A stretch of DNA of 64,000 nucleotides from Lycorma delicatula. Its lineage: Eukaryota; Arthropoda; Insecta; Hemiptera; Fulgoridae. The stretch lies in contig NC_134455.1 in assembly GCF_047948215.1 (NCBI RefSeq), positions 345,426,997-345,490,996 on the forward strand, in the 5' to 3' direction. Shown here piece by piece: positions 38,701 to 51,400 of the stretch (positions within the stretch are counted from its first letter, which is position 1; each line of letters opens with the position of its first letter). The notes under the pieces are model-generated. The model did not search any database. It was not told where the DNA came from and saw only the letters and a list, made by a program, of their open reading frames with translations. Position numbers and translations under genes: made by a program.

Positions 38701-41700
38701 TTTTCGACAACATTCCAGCCATCCAAAGGGCTTGCACTGAGCAGTTGAAGGTGATCCCACAAACTGATTTGTGGGCTCTACCAGTGCTGCAATGAGTGTA
38801 CAACTAGAGGACGGTTCTGTGTAGAGGGCTGATGCGAGTAAATTCGTTTATCTTTAAATTTGTATTTTTATGTAATTTAGTTTGGAAACTTTTCAGACAT
38901 ATTGTGTACTATTTCAACAGTTTTACAGGACCACCAATATAAATGCTTCCAAGTCCAAATTGATGTAATTGACAATGGTTAAATGATTAATTAATTGTTT
39001 ACCTATGAAAAATGAATTGTGGATAAAGAGAATGCTCTTTTTAAAAAGAATGCCTTATCTGCTACACAAACTGTCTTTAACACTGTCAGAAGCAAATATA
39101 CATTTTTCCAATCAAGCTTGTTATTTTAAGATATGGGTCCTTGTTAAAGCGTTCATGAAATGCATTTATTATTTGTGGCATTGTTTGCTTCAAGTGTCAA
39201 TTGTGCACTTAAACACACGTCATCAAATGCAATACTGTAATATACTTGCAGTCATGTGTTTGCTGCTCATGTCGTAGCTGTGGCCATGGCTTTGCGACTG
39301 AAACAAGAAAGTAAGTATCCTGTGTGATCTTGTGAGGGAGGATATCGACTGCAGTAATGGGTTTGTTTAGAAACCGAATATCATGAGACTTTCAAAACTG
39401 TAGCAATGTGTTAATTAAGCAGAGTTTCAGGAACTTCCTGAATGTACTGTACATTACCTCTTAACCGCTCAGCATTGAACCAATAAAAAATAAAATTAGC
39501 AAACGTTCCTATCACAAAACATTTTACTTTTCAGTAAAAAACTATTTGAGATATACTGTAGGGCGCTTTTGAAACTAGCTGTAAAAACTTTAATTGGCTG
39601 CCATTTGGATAGAGTTGTAGTCTGATTTTTTTAAATCAATTTTTTTTTATATGTTCTTTAAAATCATTTGGTGCAATCCATCTATTTAAAATGTTTGAGA
39701 TCCCACCCTCCAGGGGGGGGGGGGCTCTAGGATGTGGAGGTCTCATACTCAAAAGTAGATCATTTTGAGATAGGAGCGTTAACTAAATATCATTTTTTGT
39801 GTTTAACTGTTGAAAAGTTATTTAAAAGCTTTTTCTATATTTTATTAAAATACTTTGTATACATGTAAAAACTTTTATACGTGTATATGTAAACTGTATA
39901 TATGTACAAATTACTCTTTATTATTTTTAAAAACTTTTTTCTGTTTAAGCTATTAGTATTTGGTAATATTAAATTTTACTTTGTTAATACAGATTTTGAT
40001 ACTGAAGAAAATGATTGTAGAAATAACTTGTCAGTCAGTCCCTTTAAAGGTTGGCAAACAATTTTTAAAAAGGAAGACGATACATTGCAACAATTAAATT
40101 CATCTGATATTAGCAGTTTTCTTTCAAATGATACTCTCTTTAATACAGAAGGTAGCCAGAAGTATGATCAAACATTGCTAGGTAATTCAAATATTTTATG
40201 TCAGTTGTTTTTGACTATTGTTCTGCGATTCTTAATATTTAATTTCACACATACTTTCTTCATTAAAAGTGATAAAGGTTGGTCAGAATTTTGAAATTTA
40301 ATTTCTGTTGAAATTATATTAAAAAAATCTTAATACATTAAGAAAAGCCACTCAATAAATTTTAAGTTGTGTGAAATAGCCTGTAAGGTGGATAATTTGC
40401 TAGATGGAAATTAATATTTGCATCCCTTTTAATTTGGATGGTAAGATTTGCTCATAATTGATCAAAAGCATGAATACTTTTGAGTCATTCCATGTCAAAT
40501 CAACAAGCCTCACAGCTTGACCATCACCAATTATGAATTGATCATATCTATAAAGTAATGCAAAAAAATTTTTTTTTCAGATTTTTCATTCACTCAGTTT
40601 TTAGTATAGGACCCCATAAAAAAGTGAAAAAATTGCAAAAGCAAGGTTCAGGTAATTATAAAAAATTAATTTTCTCAGCTCCTTTAAGAATTACAGAGTG
40701 CAATTTGGTGTCGTTTAAAGCGCTTGGAATGGGCTTTCATGTGATATATCACTTGGAAAAATTTTGTGACATTAATAATAGTTCAAGGTAATAAAAAACT
40801 GTATTTGACCTTGAATAAATCCAAAAGTGTATTTTTTAAAATTTCCTCAATCCTTGACTTCTTCAAACCCAGGACAATTTCTGCAATTTCCAAAGTAGCA
40901 AGCTTCAGTTTAGCACACACTACATATTCATAATATCTTTGTAAGACTTAATTGGTCTATCACGTTCTATTAGTTCTTTCATTCTACAATGCATAACCAT
41001 AAGTTTTGGATATTAGTGCGTTGTACTTACACAAACACTGTGGGTTCCACTTGCATCTGCAAGAACACGGTACTTAGGCCTGAGTTCACAACTTTGAAAA
41101 TCCTATCTTCAGCTATGGATGCCTCTGTTTAAACAATCCAAAAGCTTCAAGGATATTATACAGAATTGATTTTTTCTGAACATGCTCTTTTCTTCCATTT
41201 ATCGTAAAGAGAAATAAAATACTTTTTCCAGGCATCATTCGACTTATTCCTCTCTCTCATACAGATCAGTTACTTTTCTGCAGTTTCAAAATCTAAAGTT
41301 CTACCAGGTTTAGAATCAGGACATGACATTAGAGCTTTTTCTTTAACCAGGCTTTTAGGTTTCCTTGCAGTGTAGTTGATATTCCAAATTCATATTCATC
41401 TTGATTGTCTTTTAAAGTCCAGCTTTTAGGGAGCGTTATCTATATTTGCATCCTGATGCTTTTATCATTTGTAGTATTAAATATTTTCTTCAATTGGTTG
41501 ATTTCACAGTCAGAGGAGAGAAGAATAGCATGTTATTCAGAATCTGAATCCATGTTCAGTATTTTGCTTTTGAACTCTACTGCTGGTTTCCTAAGCTTTT
41601 CCTGAGGGTATTTTCTCTTGCATAGTCATTTTTTTTGAGTAGGTGATTCGTTTAAAACAAACTTTTGTTCAGAGGATTTACAGCTTCTTTTTCTGGGCAA

Positions 41701-44700
41701 CACAAAGGGTCTAACTGTTGAAATTCTTCATCAGAAGTAGATTTTTCAACATTATTTTTAGCAGATTCTTTTAACTGTTTGCGGCAAGTATCACAAATTT
41801 TGTAACCTTGTTTAAACAGTAAGCAAGTTCTTGCTTTCACTTCTCAGGTTTTTCTTACAGGAATTATGTATGACTTGACTTTTCAAATGGATTGCACAGC
41901 ACATTTTACTTGAAGCTGTAGAGGTTGATGGTTTCATGTTGTCACTGTAATCTGGTCCAGGAGTGTGATGAATTAGTCATAAAACTCTAAACCTGTAGAG
42001 AAAGGCAAGCTTAGTTAACAAAGAGTGACTGAAAAATTTGAAAAAAATATTTTTTTGCATCATCTTATAGATATGATCAATCCTCTTGGGGAGTACACTA
42101 CTGAACCTTCTGTTCCAAGAGATGACCCAGACTGAATATTACTTTACTCATCTCAACAGGATGAAACATGTACTTTCTTTTGCTGAGACTAGGCGACCAT
42201 GTCATGATATGTTACTTTTCTGCCTCATTAAACTCAGTCTGGATGACGAAGGGGAGGGTTTTCATTGACTGAATCTCAATTAGAAATTTCCTCACAGGGG
42301 AACAATTGGAATATTGTGCTGTACCTAATTATTGCAGAATTATTTTTTAACATGATCACATTGGAATCCCATTATGAAATGTTTACCACTTGTTCAACAC
42401 ATTAGGAAGCAAAAAATATATATTTTCAAATTAAAAAAAAAAATACACTTTTGGATATACTCAAGTTCAAATAAATGTTTTGATTACCTTGATAAAGTCA
42501 CAAAATCTTGGAAAGTGATATATCATTTGAAAGCCCATTCCAAGAGCTTTAAAATAACGCCAAAATAAATGAGCTCTCTACCTCTTATAGGAGCTGAGAA
42601 ATTTATTCTTTTGTAATTACCCAAACCTTACTTTTTGCAATTTTTTTACTTTTTTACAGGGTCCTACACAAAAAAATGAGTGACTGAAAAATCTAAAAAA
42701 AAATTTGTTTTCATAACTTCATGGGTAGACCAACCTTTAATTTCTACTTGAATTACTGGACATGAATCTGCGTAGTGCATTTATTTTCGTTGATTTGATA
42801 TGTAATGATCCTTTTACGTCATGAAATAGAGTATTTTATCTATTGCCTCTAATCAGCAGAGATTCTTTTTTTTTTTGAAAAAGCTTTTGTGTTATCATCG
42901 TCCGGAACAAACATAATACAATATTATTAAAAAACACATATTTTAGTAATTATTAAATAGCTGAATACAGATGCACGGCCTTAAGAAAGAGTGAGATATT
43001 CTATAACATCATCATGTTGTTTCCTAGAATATCATTGATGTTAGTTCCTAATTTCAGCTAACGACACGATGCATCATAACACACACAGTCCACAAGGGTG
43101 TGGTGTATTGTTAGTTGGCAGTTGTAGCAAACACAAATAGGTGCATCAGTCGTGATTCATTAGGTGTCCATGTGTAAGATTAGTATGCTGTATTCATATA
43201 TGGCTAATAACAACCTCCTCTTTACTGTTATTCTGGATCGAAGAGCTCCATGGCAGCACGGTATTCTTGATGTATAGGAGTTTATTACATACTGCAGTAG
43301 TCCAGTCACCTTGCCACCTTCCTTGAAGAGTGTATTTAATAGAATTAATAAAATCGATAGTAGTAACATAAGTTGTAAAAGACAGTCAGCTACATGTGGA
43401 AAATATGCATAGGTTGAATTCCATGAATGCTAATGGGCAAACACAAGCAGACATGCCTGCAAGTCCTCTCACATGATTAGTAAATTTGAAGAAAGGGTGA
43501 TAAATATTTAGTTTATTTTCACTACTGATGAAACTCTGCTGGTTTATTATTTTACTCCAGCAAGCAAAAGAGCTTTGTACAGTGGCGATATCCTTCATCT
43601 ATAAACATCATCTGTGAATATTTCTCAAATTTACTGAAGGGTCCAGTAAAAACAGCCATCTGAAGCAAGTAGAAAACTAGTCAGCATTCCATCTGTATTT
43701 TACAGGATAATGTACGCTCTCATATGGCCGCTCATACGATGGCTATAATCTGTGAATTAAAGTAAGCTGTTCTGCAACATCCCCTCTAAAACACAGACCA
43801 CACATCCTCTGATTTCCACATGTTCAAACTCTTAAAAGAAGCTGTAGGGAGTAAAAGGTTTTGTAGCCAATGAAGTGATAGAAGCTGCTCAAGTTTCAGA
43901 TAAAGTGGGTTACCAGCAGCTACTGGAATTTTCTCTAAAGGAATTTGGTGCTACCTGAAAGGTGGCACCTGTGTATTGAAAAGGTGGGAGATTATGTTGA
44001 AAAATTATGTTGTGAAATTTATTTATGTTACTTTTTGAATATATAAATTGTGTTTTAAATTTGAATGCAATTGTAGAATTGCTTTCCTTGAATGTAGTAT
44101 TGTTAAAGTAATGATGTAGTGATATGGCCTATCCTTATGAATAGAGTGAAGGTAACACTAGTTTTCTTATAACTAGTGTGAAATTATTAAAAATAACATC
44201 TAAAAATTTATTTATTTTTAGGATCTACTGAGGTTGATTGTGACAGTCATCTGAAGAAGTCACAGTTCTTATTTAGTAAAGTAGAAGATGAAAAAAAAGA
44301 AGAAAGTGTACTACAGAAAGACTCAAGTCCAAGTGATATTAATGTTTTACATTTACAACATTTTTCAGGAATTACATTTAGAAGACCAAAACTTAACCAC
44401 CCATCTTCAGATGAAAATATAGGTGGGAAAATTTTTATTATATTTTCATTTCTATATAGGAACGTTGAGGAGTTCTAGTCTTCTTTACGCTATGACAAGT
44501 GTTTGAATATATGTAGTGACTATGTTGAAACATACTTTAAGGGTTTCTGTAGATATATAATAAAAATTGTTTAATTCTTATCTTGATTTTTCTATATTAA
44601 AAGGTTCTTTACTTTCTGTACTATCCTTGTGTAATAAATTTTATAGTTAAATGTTTATAGATAAATAATAATTTAGAAAATAAATAAATGATGAAGGCTA

Positions 44701-45445
44701 TTCCAACCTACATCGTCATTTGTATGGTTTTTGTGTGCAGAAAACATGCTTTGTTTTAACTACTCATGAAGGTAGAAGTATGCCTCCAGATCCAGGTCAT
44801 TTGACTACAGCAGACTCTTTGATAAATCTGATCTAATTAAAACTATGCCTGATTCAAAGTATAAAAAAAATGGATTACTAGGAGTCAGTGTTTTAATATT
44901 TTTAATTATAAATTACATTGTTTAATAAGCTAATTACGACAGTGAAAAACCTCTCATAGACTGGCACAAAATATTTGCAGCTGTAGCAATGTCAAAAAAT
45001 TCGGCATTGCCGCAACAAAAAACTCAATGAGTTTATTTACCCCAAAGCATCAATTCTATTAAAACATCTCTGAAAAATGAGAATATTTGTTTATTCTTTT
45101 TAAGGAATAAACAAAAACGAGTCCCCCAATTTTTTTAATCTATACAGAAATGTGAAGAATTTAATCTTGATGTCATACCTAAGAAAGAATGTAGAATAAA
45201 AAGTGCTTGTTTTGATAAAATGTTAAACTTAATCACAAATAATATTATAATTTTGTCTTTTTCCTTATATTTTTATAATCCTCATGCAACTGATCATACA
45301 AAATTGGATATTTACCAGTGCTTCACCATGTCACAATTATCTTTAATGTTTCGTGATCTTTGATTATTAAGTTTTGACTGAAAAATTGAGCTATAAAAAC
45401 TTATATGCTGGAGATGTCAACCAACATACAAACGTTGCGTGCACC

Positions 45446-45485
<40 letters not shown>

Positions 45486-48400
45486 TATCTTACACGAATT
45501 CTTGCAGCATTATGAAAATGAAGGTGATGATTTGTTTGATTACATTGTTACCAGAGATGAAATCTGGATTTCTTATTTTTGAACGTTGAAAGTATTGCAA
45601 TGGAAACGTTAAGGGAGTCAGTACAGTGGCATCATTCATCATCTACACCAAAGAAGTTTAAACAAGAATGTTTGGTAAAGAAGCTTGTGTTGTCTATTAC
45701 TTTTTTTGGGACAAAAAGGGTGTCTTACTTATTGAATTTAGTGATCATGGAACTACTGTATATGCCTATTCATATTGTGTATTGTCTATTTATATGTGTT
45801 TGTATATATGGTGGACTGAATTGTCTGATGGTTGTAACACATGGTATTTTTCCTGATGTGAGAAGTATGCAGGTGGTTCGGTGGATTTCCCCCAATCGGC
45901 ATATTACAGTTTCTTTCTGGACATGGTGCTTTTCAACATAGGTTGGCCAGATGTGGTTTGATGAATTCAGGCTTGTGTCCGGAGTGTAGGGCCATTGATG
46001 ATATGCACTATGTCTTATATGTTTGCCCCAGATATGAAGCTGAATGTACCAACTAGCTAGAGAGCTTGCGAGGATCAATTCTGGTTTTGATCTGCAAGAT
46101 AATTGGAAAACAGAACGGAAATTGAACATAGTTGCTGGCTTCCTTAGATTTTTAGCCCAGCAGTGGATAGCTGAAGGGATCTGATGTTTAGATGTGTAGA
46201 TAGAATAGCAGCCCAGGTGGCTAGGGGCCCGCCTGGTAGCCTACTTCGCCAAGATAGGCGTTTTGGCATTGAGCTCCAGTTACCTCAGATATTCGCTGTT
46301 AGGATGAAGATGGATGTGTAGAGAACTCTTTGATGGAGCTGTGGGAGGGTGTAGGCATGACCTCGAACCTGAATGCGGATCAGAGCAGAGAAAGATAGGG
46401 GATATTTTCATTAGAGGCTTGTTAAATTTGTGAATTTGTTTCAAGATTTTTAAGTAAATCAAGATGATTTTGAGTAAATTGAATTGTAGGACAAAATTGT
46501 TGTGAAAAACACATGTTTTATGGGTATGAGAACAGTATTTTTGGTGTTTAAAGACTCTGTCAAATAATGATCTGAGTGCATAATCTAACTGAAGGTAGAT
46601 ATAGGAAGAGTTTTTTTATGTTAAACCTTTGGTGTTAGAGGAAAGCATGGGGATCATGCTTCTGCGAATCTGTTAATTTGTTAGTTCAGGGTTGTAAGTT
46701 ATGGTAAGTGGTCATGGTTTGAAAAAGCCATACAAAGATGATAGTTGGTTGTGTAAATACATTGATGGAAATGTTTGCCTAGGTATTTGCATTGGTGACA
46801 TCCTGAGAGGCCAAACTGTTGACTGTGTTGTTATCAAGTTTAGAGGGTCTAAAAGATGATCTCTGGTAAAACCCTTCAGAGCTAGGAACGGAGAGGGTGA
46901 TTTGGCAATCAGGATTGTCACAAGGTGGGTGTCTTCCTATACCACAGTCAGGATGTATATACATATATGCTTGTACATATAAATGCTAAAGAATCTTAGA
47001 AGAGCTATAAAAAGAAGTGATGGGGAATGCTATCTCATGGTTTTTCGTTTTTACATGATAATCCTGGCCACAAATGGTAAATCAGACAGTAAGACAAGTG
47101 AAACATTTTCAATCATCCATCCTGTAGCCTTAACTCCCCCTCCCCTCAGTGATTATTACTTTTTTCTTCACTTTAAATATTAGCTTGCATTACAAATGTT
47201 TGACAGTGATGACGAATTAAAAATAAGTGTTAGTTTGGGTCAAATCATTGGCAGTAGAATTTCATGAAGAGGGAATGAAGAAGCCAATGAAGTGCTAAGA
47301 AAAATGTGTGGAAGTTGAAGGTAGCTATGCAGAAATGTAGTAAATGTAGTGTTAATGTGTGTAAATAATAAAGTTTGTTCATATTTTTCAGTTTTGTTTT
47401 TATTTCTAAATGGGCCTTACATTAAAAACATGCCTTATACTTATTACTCGGTCACTGAAATGTAATGAATTGTGTGTAATGGCAGCAGATTAATTAATTT
47501 TACTTTAATGACAAGTTGTTTTAAATTTTGTAATTTTTTTACATGTACCGTACAGTTAGTCCCATGATACTACAGATGTTGTCAGTGGTCTGTTTACAAT
47601 CTTGCAGAACCAAATTCCAAATGACAGTGACATTTTGTGGTGCAATGTAGATAGATTGATGTCCTGATTGTTTATCATCAACAGATGTTTAGTCATTTTT
47701 AAATTGTTTAAACCAGTTGAATGTATGCACTATCATTTTGCTTCTGTGGCAGTTATCAAGTTTAAAATAGAGCTTGTTATAGACATACTGTTCTTTTAAA
47801 TTGGTAATTGGAAAAATCACAATCACAAGAAAATATGGCAATGGAAAACTGTCCAACAACAAACACATCTGTTTATATCATTGAAGCTGCTAGGCATACT
47901 GGTTGTTGAAGATCTATTGTACTGCTACTCAGTACAAGTAGTACTGAGTACCAACCAAAGTAGTTTGGTTGTATTAGTGCTGCTGATTTGCACATGCACT
48001 ATAAATTTTGGGAACTTGGGATCCACTTCATAATTTTGGAGGTAATCTCATATTAAAAAGTTTTTTACAAAAATATTCAATATTTTGTAAAAGTAGATTC
48101 AGGTTGTGTTCATAATGTTAATAGAAATAAATATAAAAAAAATTTAAAGGTTGAATTTAAAAATTAAATTTTTAATTAAGACTGCTCTGCTACTATTTAC
48201 AATGAATAGTTTCAATTTATCTGACTAAACAAGATCCTAGTCTTTTAATACCTATTTTTAGTAACTATACAGAGTGTTCTGGATTGTATTCTTCAGTCTT
48301 TAGGAACTGATTCAGGACATCCGAATGAGCAAAAGAGTTCATATCGACATAAATCCTGTTTTGTTTTCCTTCTGGAGGCCATTTTGTGATTTTCAACAAA

Positions 48401-51400
48401 AGAATGATTTCTCAGGAACAGGTGCACTGTAATGTAAGCTGATAATTTTTTGCGTATTTTTATTTCCTTCACTGAATGTAATAAAAATATTAATAATAAA
48501 TAATAACAGTAAATTAGTAAATATAAATTAATAATAATAAAAATTATCACCTTGCATTTGGTGTGCACTGGTGTTGTGCGCTGTTCGGTTAATTGTCTGG
48601 AATAACTAAATTGTTTGTCAACAGATGTTTACAAATGAGGTGTCATGTTGTTCAAAATGAAATGCTTAATAAATTTTGTAATAAGTAAAAATTTGATCAA
48701 ACATAATTTCAAAGTTATTGAAGATTAAAAAATTAAGATGTCCGCTATTTTGACATTTTTTATTTTGTAGAACAAGACACTAGTCTAAGATTTGCCAAAT
48801 TTAAAGTAGGTTTAACTGTTCCTGAGAATTCATTTTTTTGTTGAAAATCACAAAATGGCATCCAGAAGGAAAACAAAGCAGATTGAACTTATGTTGATAT
48901 GAACTTTTTCTGCCTATTTTGGTATCCTGAATCAGTTCCTGAAGTTCAGCAAATGTGTCTTGGAACACTCCATATGTAGCAGCTGCAGCAGCAAAATGTA
49001 GGGAAATTTCGATAATAGTTTAAAATTTTGGGTCTGGTTTTTTTTTTTTACAAATCTGTGTAGTGTATTTAGTTGCTTGCCTGTGATCGAGAGTAAAGCA
49101 AACAAGTTTTGGAATTTTTTTTGTGATTGGTATTTTTTCCTGAAAAATGGATAAAATTTAAATTTGAAATGTTATTAAGTACTAGACATGATGAATGGAT
49201 GGATGCATTGTTTTAGTGCAACTGCAACTTGCATGATTCCAATAGGTCTGTGCCTTTTTTGCACTACATCATAAAGGTAACATATAACCTCCAAATAGTA
49301 CTTTCATGTTAGTTTGATATTCTGTTACGTGTATTCATGATGTATAACTCCTGTGGTGGTTGAAAATATATATCGCTTTGTGTTTCTAGGCCTTCTGGAT
49401 GATATTGACTTTCACTATGTGACTGAGCTTTGGTTTCAGGGTTTTAGCTGTGTACCCAAGATTCATTACAAGTTATCATGTTTTTAAGGACGTTAGGTTT
49501 TTCCATTGTCGCATTCCAGCATGTCCTTTGCAATAGTGATGTGTTAGAAAGTACGAAACAGTTTGACTAAATAGTTGTTATTCAAAAAAAGAATGAACTG
49601 TTGTTTCAGTTTGGTACAAACCTTTTTTTTCCTACCCACAGTAATATTACATATCACTGATGTTGAATCACCAAACATAGCTGTCAGCTCACTCTATCCA
49701 ATAATAAGATAACAAAAACAGATAAAGTGAATAAACTGTTTGCCGTTTACCAAGAATAGGTCATTTGCCCAGCAAACTGTTGTTTTAATAATATTGTATA
49801 TGCTGTTAGCCAACTGTTAAAATTGAACAGTTTCAGTAACCAAATAACTCTTATTCAAGGAAATGCTGTAATATTATAGTGCAGAATAAAAGGGTCATAA
49901 AAGTATCAAATCTTTTGATAAAATATATATGATATTCATTTTCATCAATCAAAACATCCTGCAGCCAATGTGTTAAGAAAAAATATTAAAATTAAATTTT
50001 GTTTTTAAACTAAAAAAGAAGTAGTTTAACAGTATAATGGAAAAATGAGTCATGAATATTAATAGATTAATAATTCAACATGTTTTTTCCCATCAATTTA
50101 TTCAAACAGTTGAGTATTTTCAACAAGCAGTTTTCATTTGCCAGAAACAGCAAAAATGTCTATCTCTACTCCCCAACATCAACAAATTTTTTTGTTCAAG
50201 TGAAAGCAGCTTTGGTATAAATAGCTTTTGGAGTCATTCTATATAAACCCAAGTCATTTTTTGAAATGATATGTATGGAACCATTGTTAATGAAAATTTT
50301 ATTTCAGTTTTTTCATGGTTTATTGGTATGCTTGTGACTCAGTTGAAATTCGGCCATTTTGAAAATTTTTTTAATTTGTATTTCACTAATTTTGTCCCCA
50401 AAAGTCTGCTTAATCTTACAAATTATTTTTGTTTGAGTAATGCTAAACTTTTGGCTGAACTCCTAACAGTAACATTGTTTAACAAATTTTGTCATGCAGT
50501 TACAAAAAAAACACTTATGACCATTACATTAAATACTAGTGCTGTACTCTACCAAAATTTACTGAATGCATTCAAATGTTTGAAAATATATGTGTAGTTA
50601 GATAATTTCTGTACAGACTTTGTACATTATTAGTCAATAAAATAAATTTCTTTGTTGGTTTTTAATACTTTATGAAAATTTGTTATTAATTATGAATGTT
50701 TTATTATCATCTTCATCATCGTCTTTTATGACTGCATGCGATCATGACCGCATTTAGTCAGCCCATTATCAAAGTCTCTTCGAAGTTGAAAGGACTGCAT
50801 GGGATTTGTGGTCCTTCTAGTACTTTTTCATATGTTCTGATCTCAGTGTCCTTTTTGGTGTTGAAAATGTTCATGTTGTTAGATTCTTTCTTGTGAATGT
50901 GAAGCGTGTGTTTTTGTCCTTGATTTTTTTTTGTTTAATTATCTTGTTTGTGGTGTCTTCTGGTGTAATCCAATTTCCTTCAGATCCTTTCCTATTTCTG
51001 TGATCCATCTGCATCCTGTTTTGGTGTTTTGCAAGTCGAGATTGTACTGAATAAGCCGTTACAGAAGTCTTAAATCTTGCACCCTCACGATATGTTCAAA
51101 GAATCCTAGTCTCCTCTAACGCATGGTATCAGTGATAGGTTTCAACTCATTGTACATGACCTTGTCGGGTACAATCCACCACTGTCAATCTTTCTGGTAC
51201 TTTTTATTGGTGCAGGTTCTTCCAATTCTTCTTTCAATTTTCTGGAGTCTTTCTATCTTTGATTATTCATTCAGGTGGAAGAGTTTCTGCTGCATAATTT
51301 GCTTCTGATTTTATAACTGTTTTATGTCTTATTTTTGCGTTTATTGATAGGTATTTTTTACTGTAAGTGTATCAGGTTAATTTTTGAGCTCTAGCTAGTT

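Noticed and set aside
39902..40294. Whole 130-codon frame as one exon
   Set aside because: Only 39993-40181 has acceptor, donor and phase fit with the neighbouring haspin exons; the rest reads as hydrophobic intron.
50271..50597. 108-codon plus-strand frame as a host gene
   Set aside because: Hydrophobic Phe/Leu/Asn-rich translation in AT-rich intron, no family motif and no splice context.
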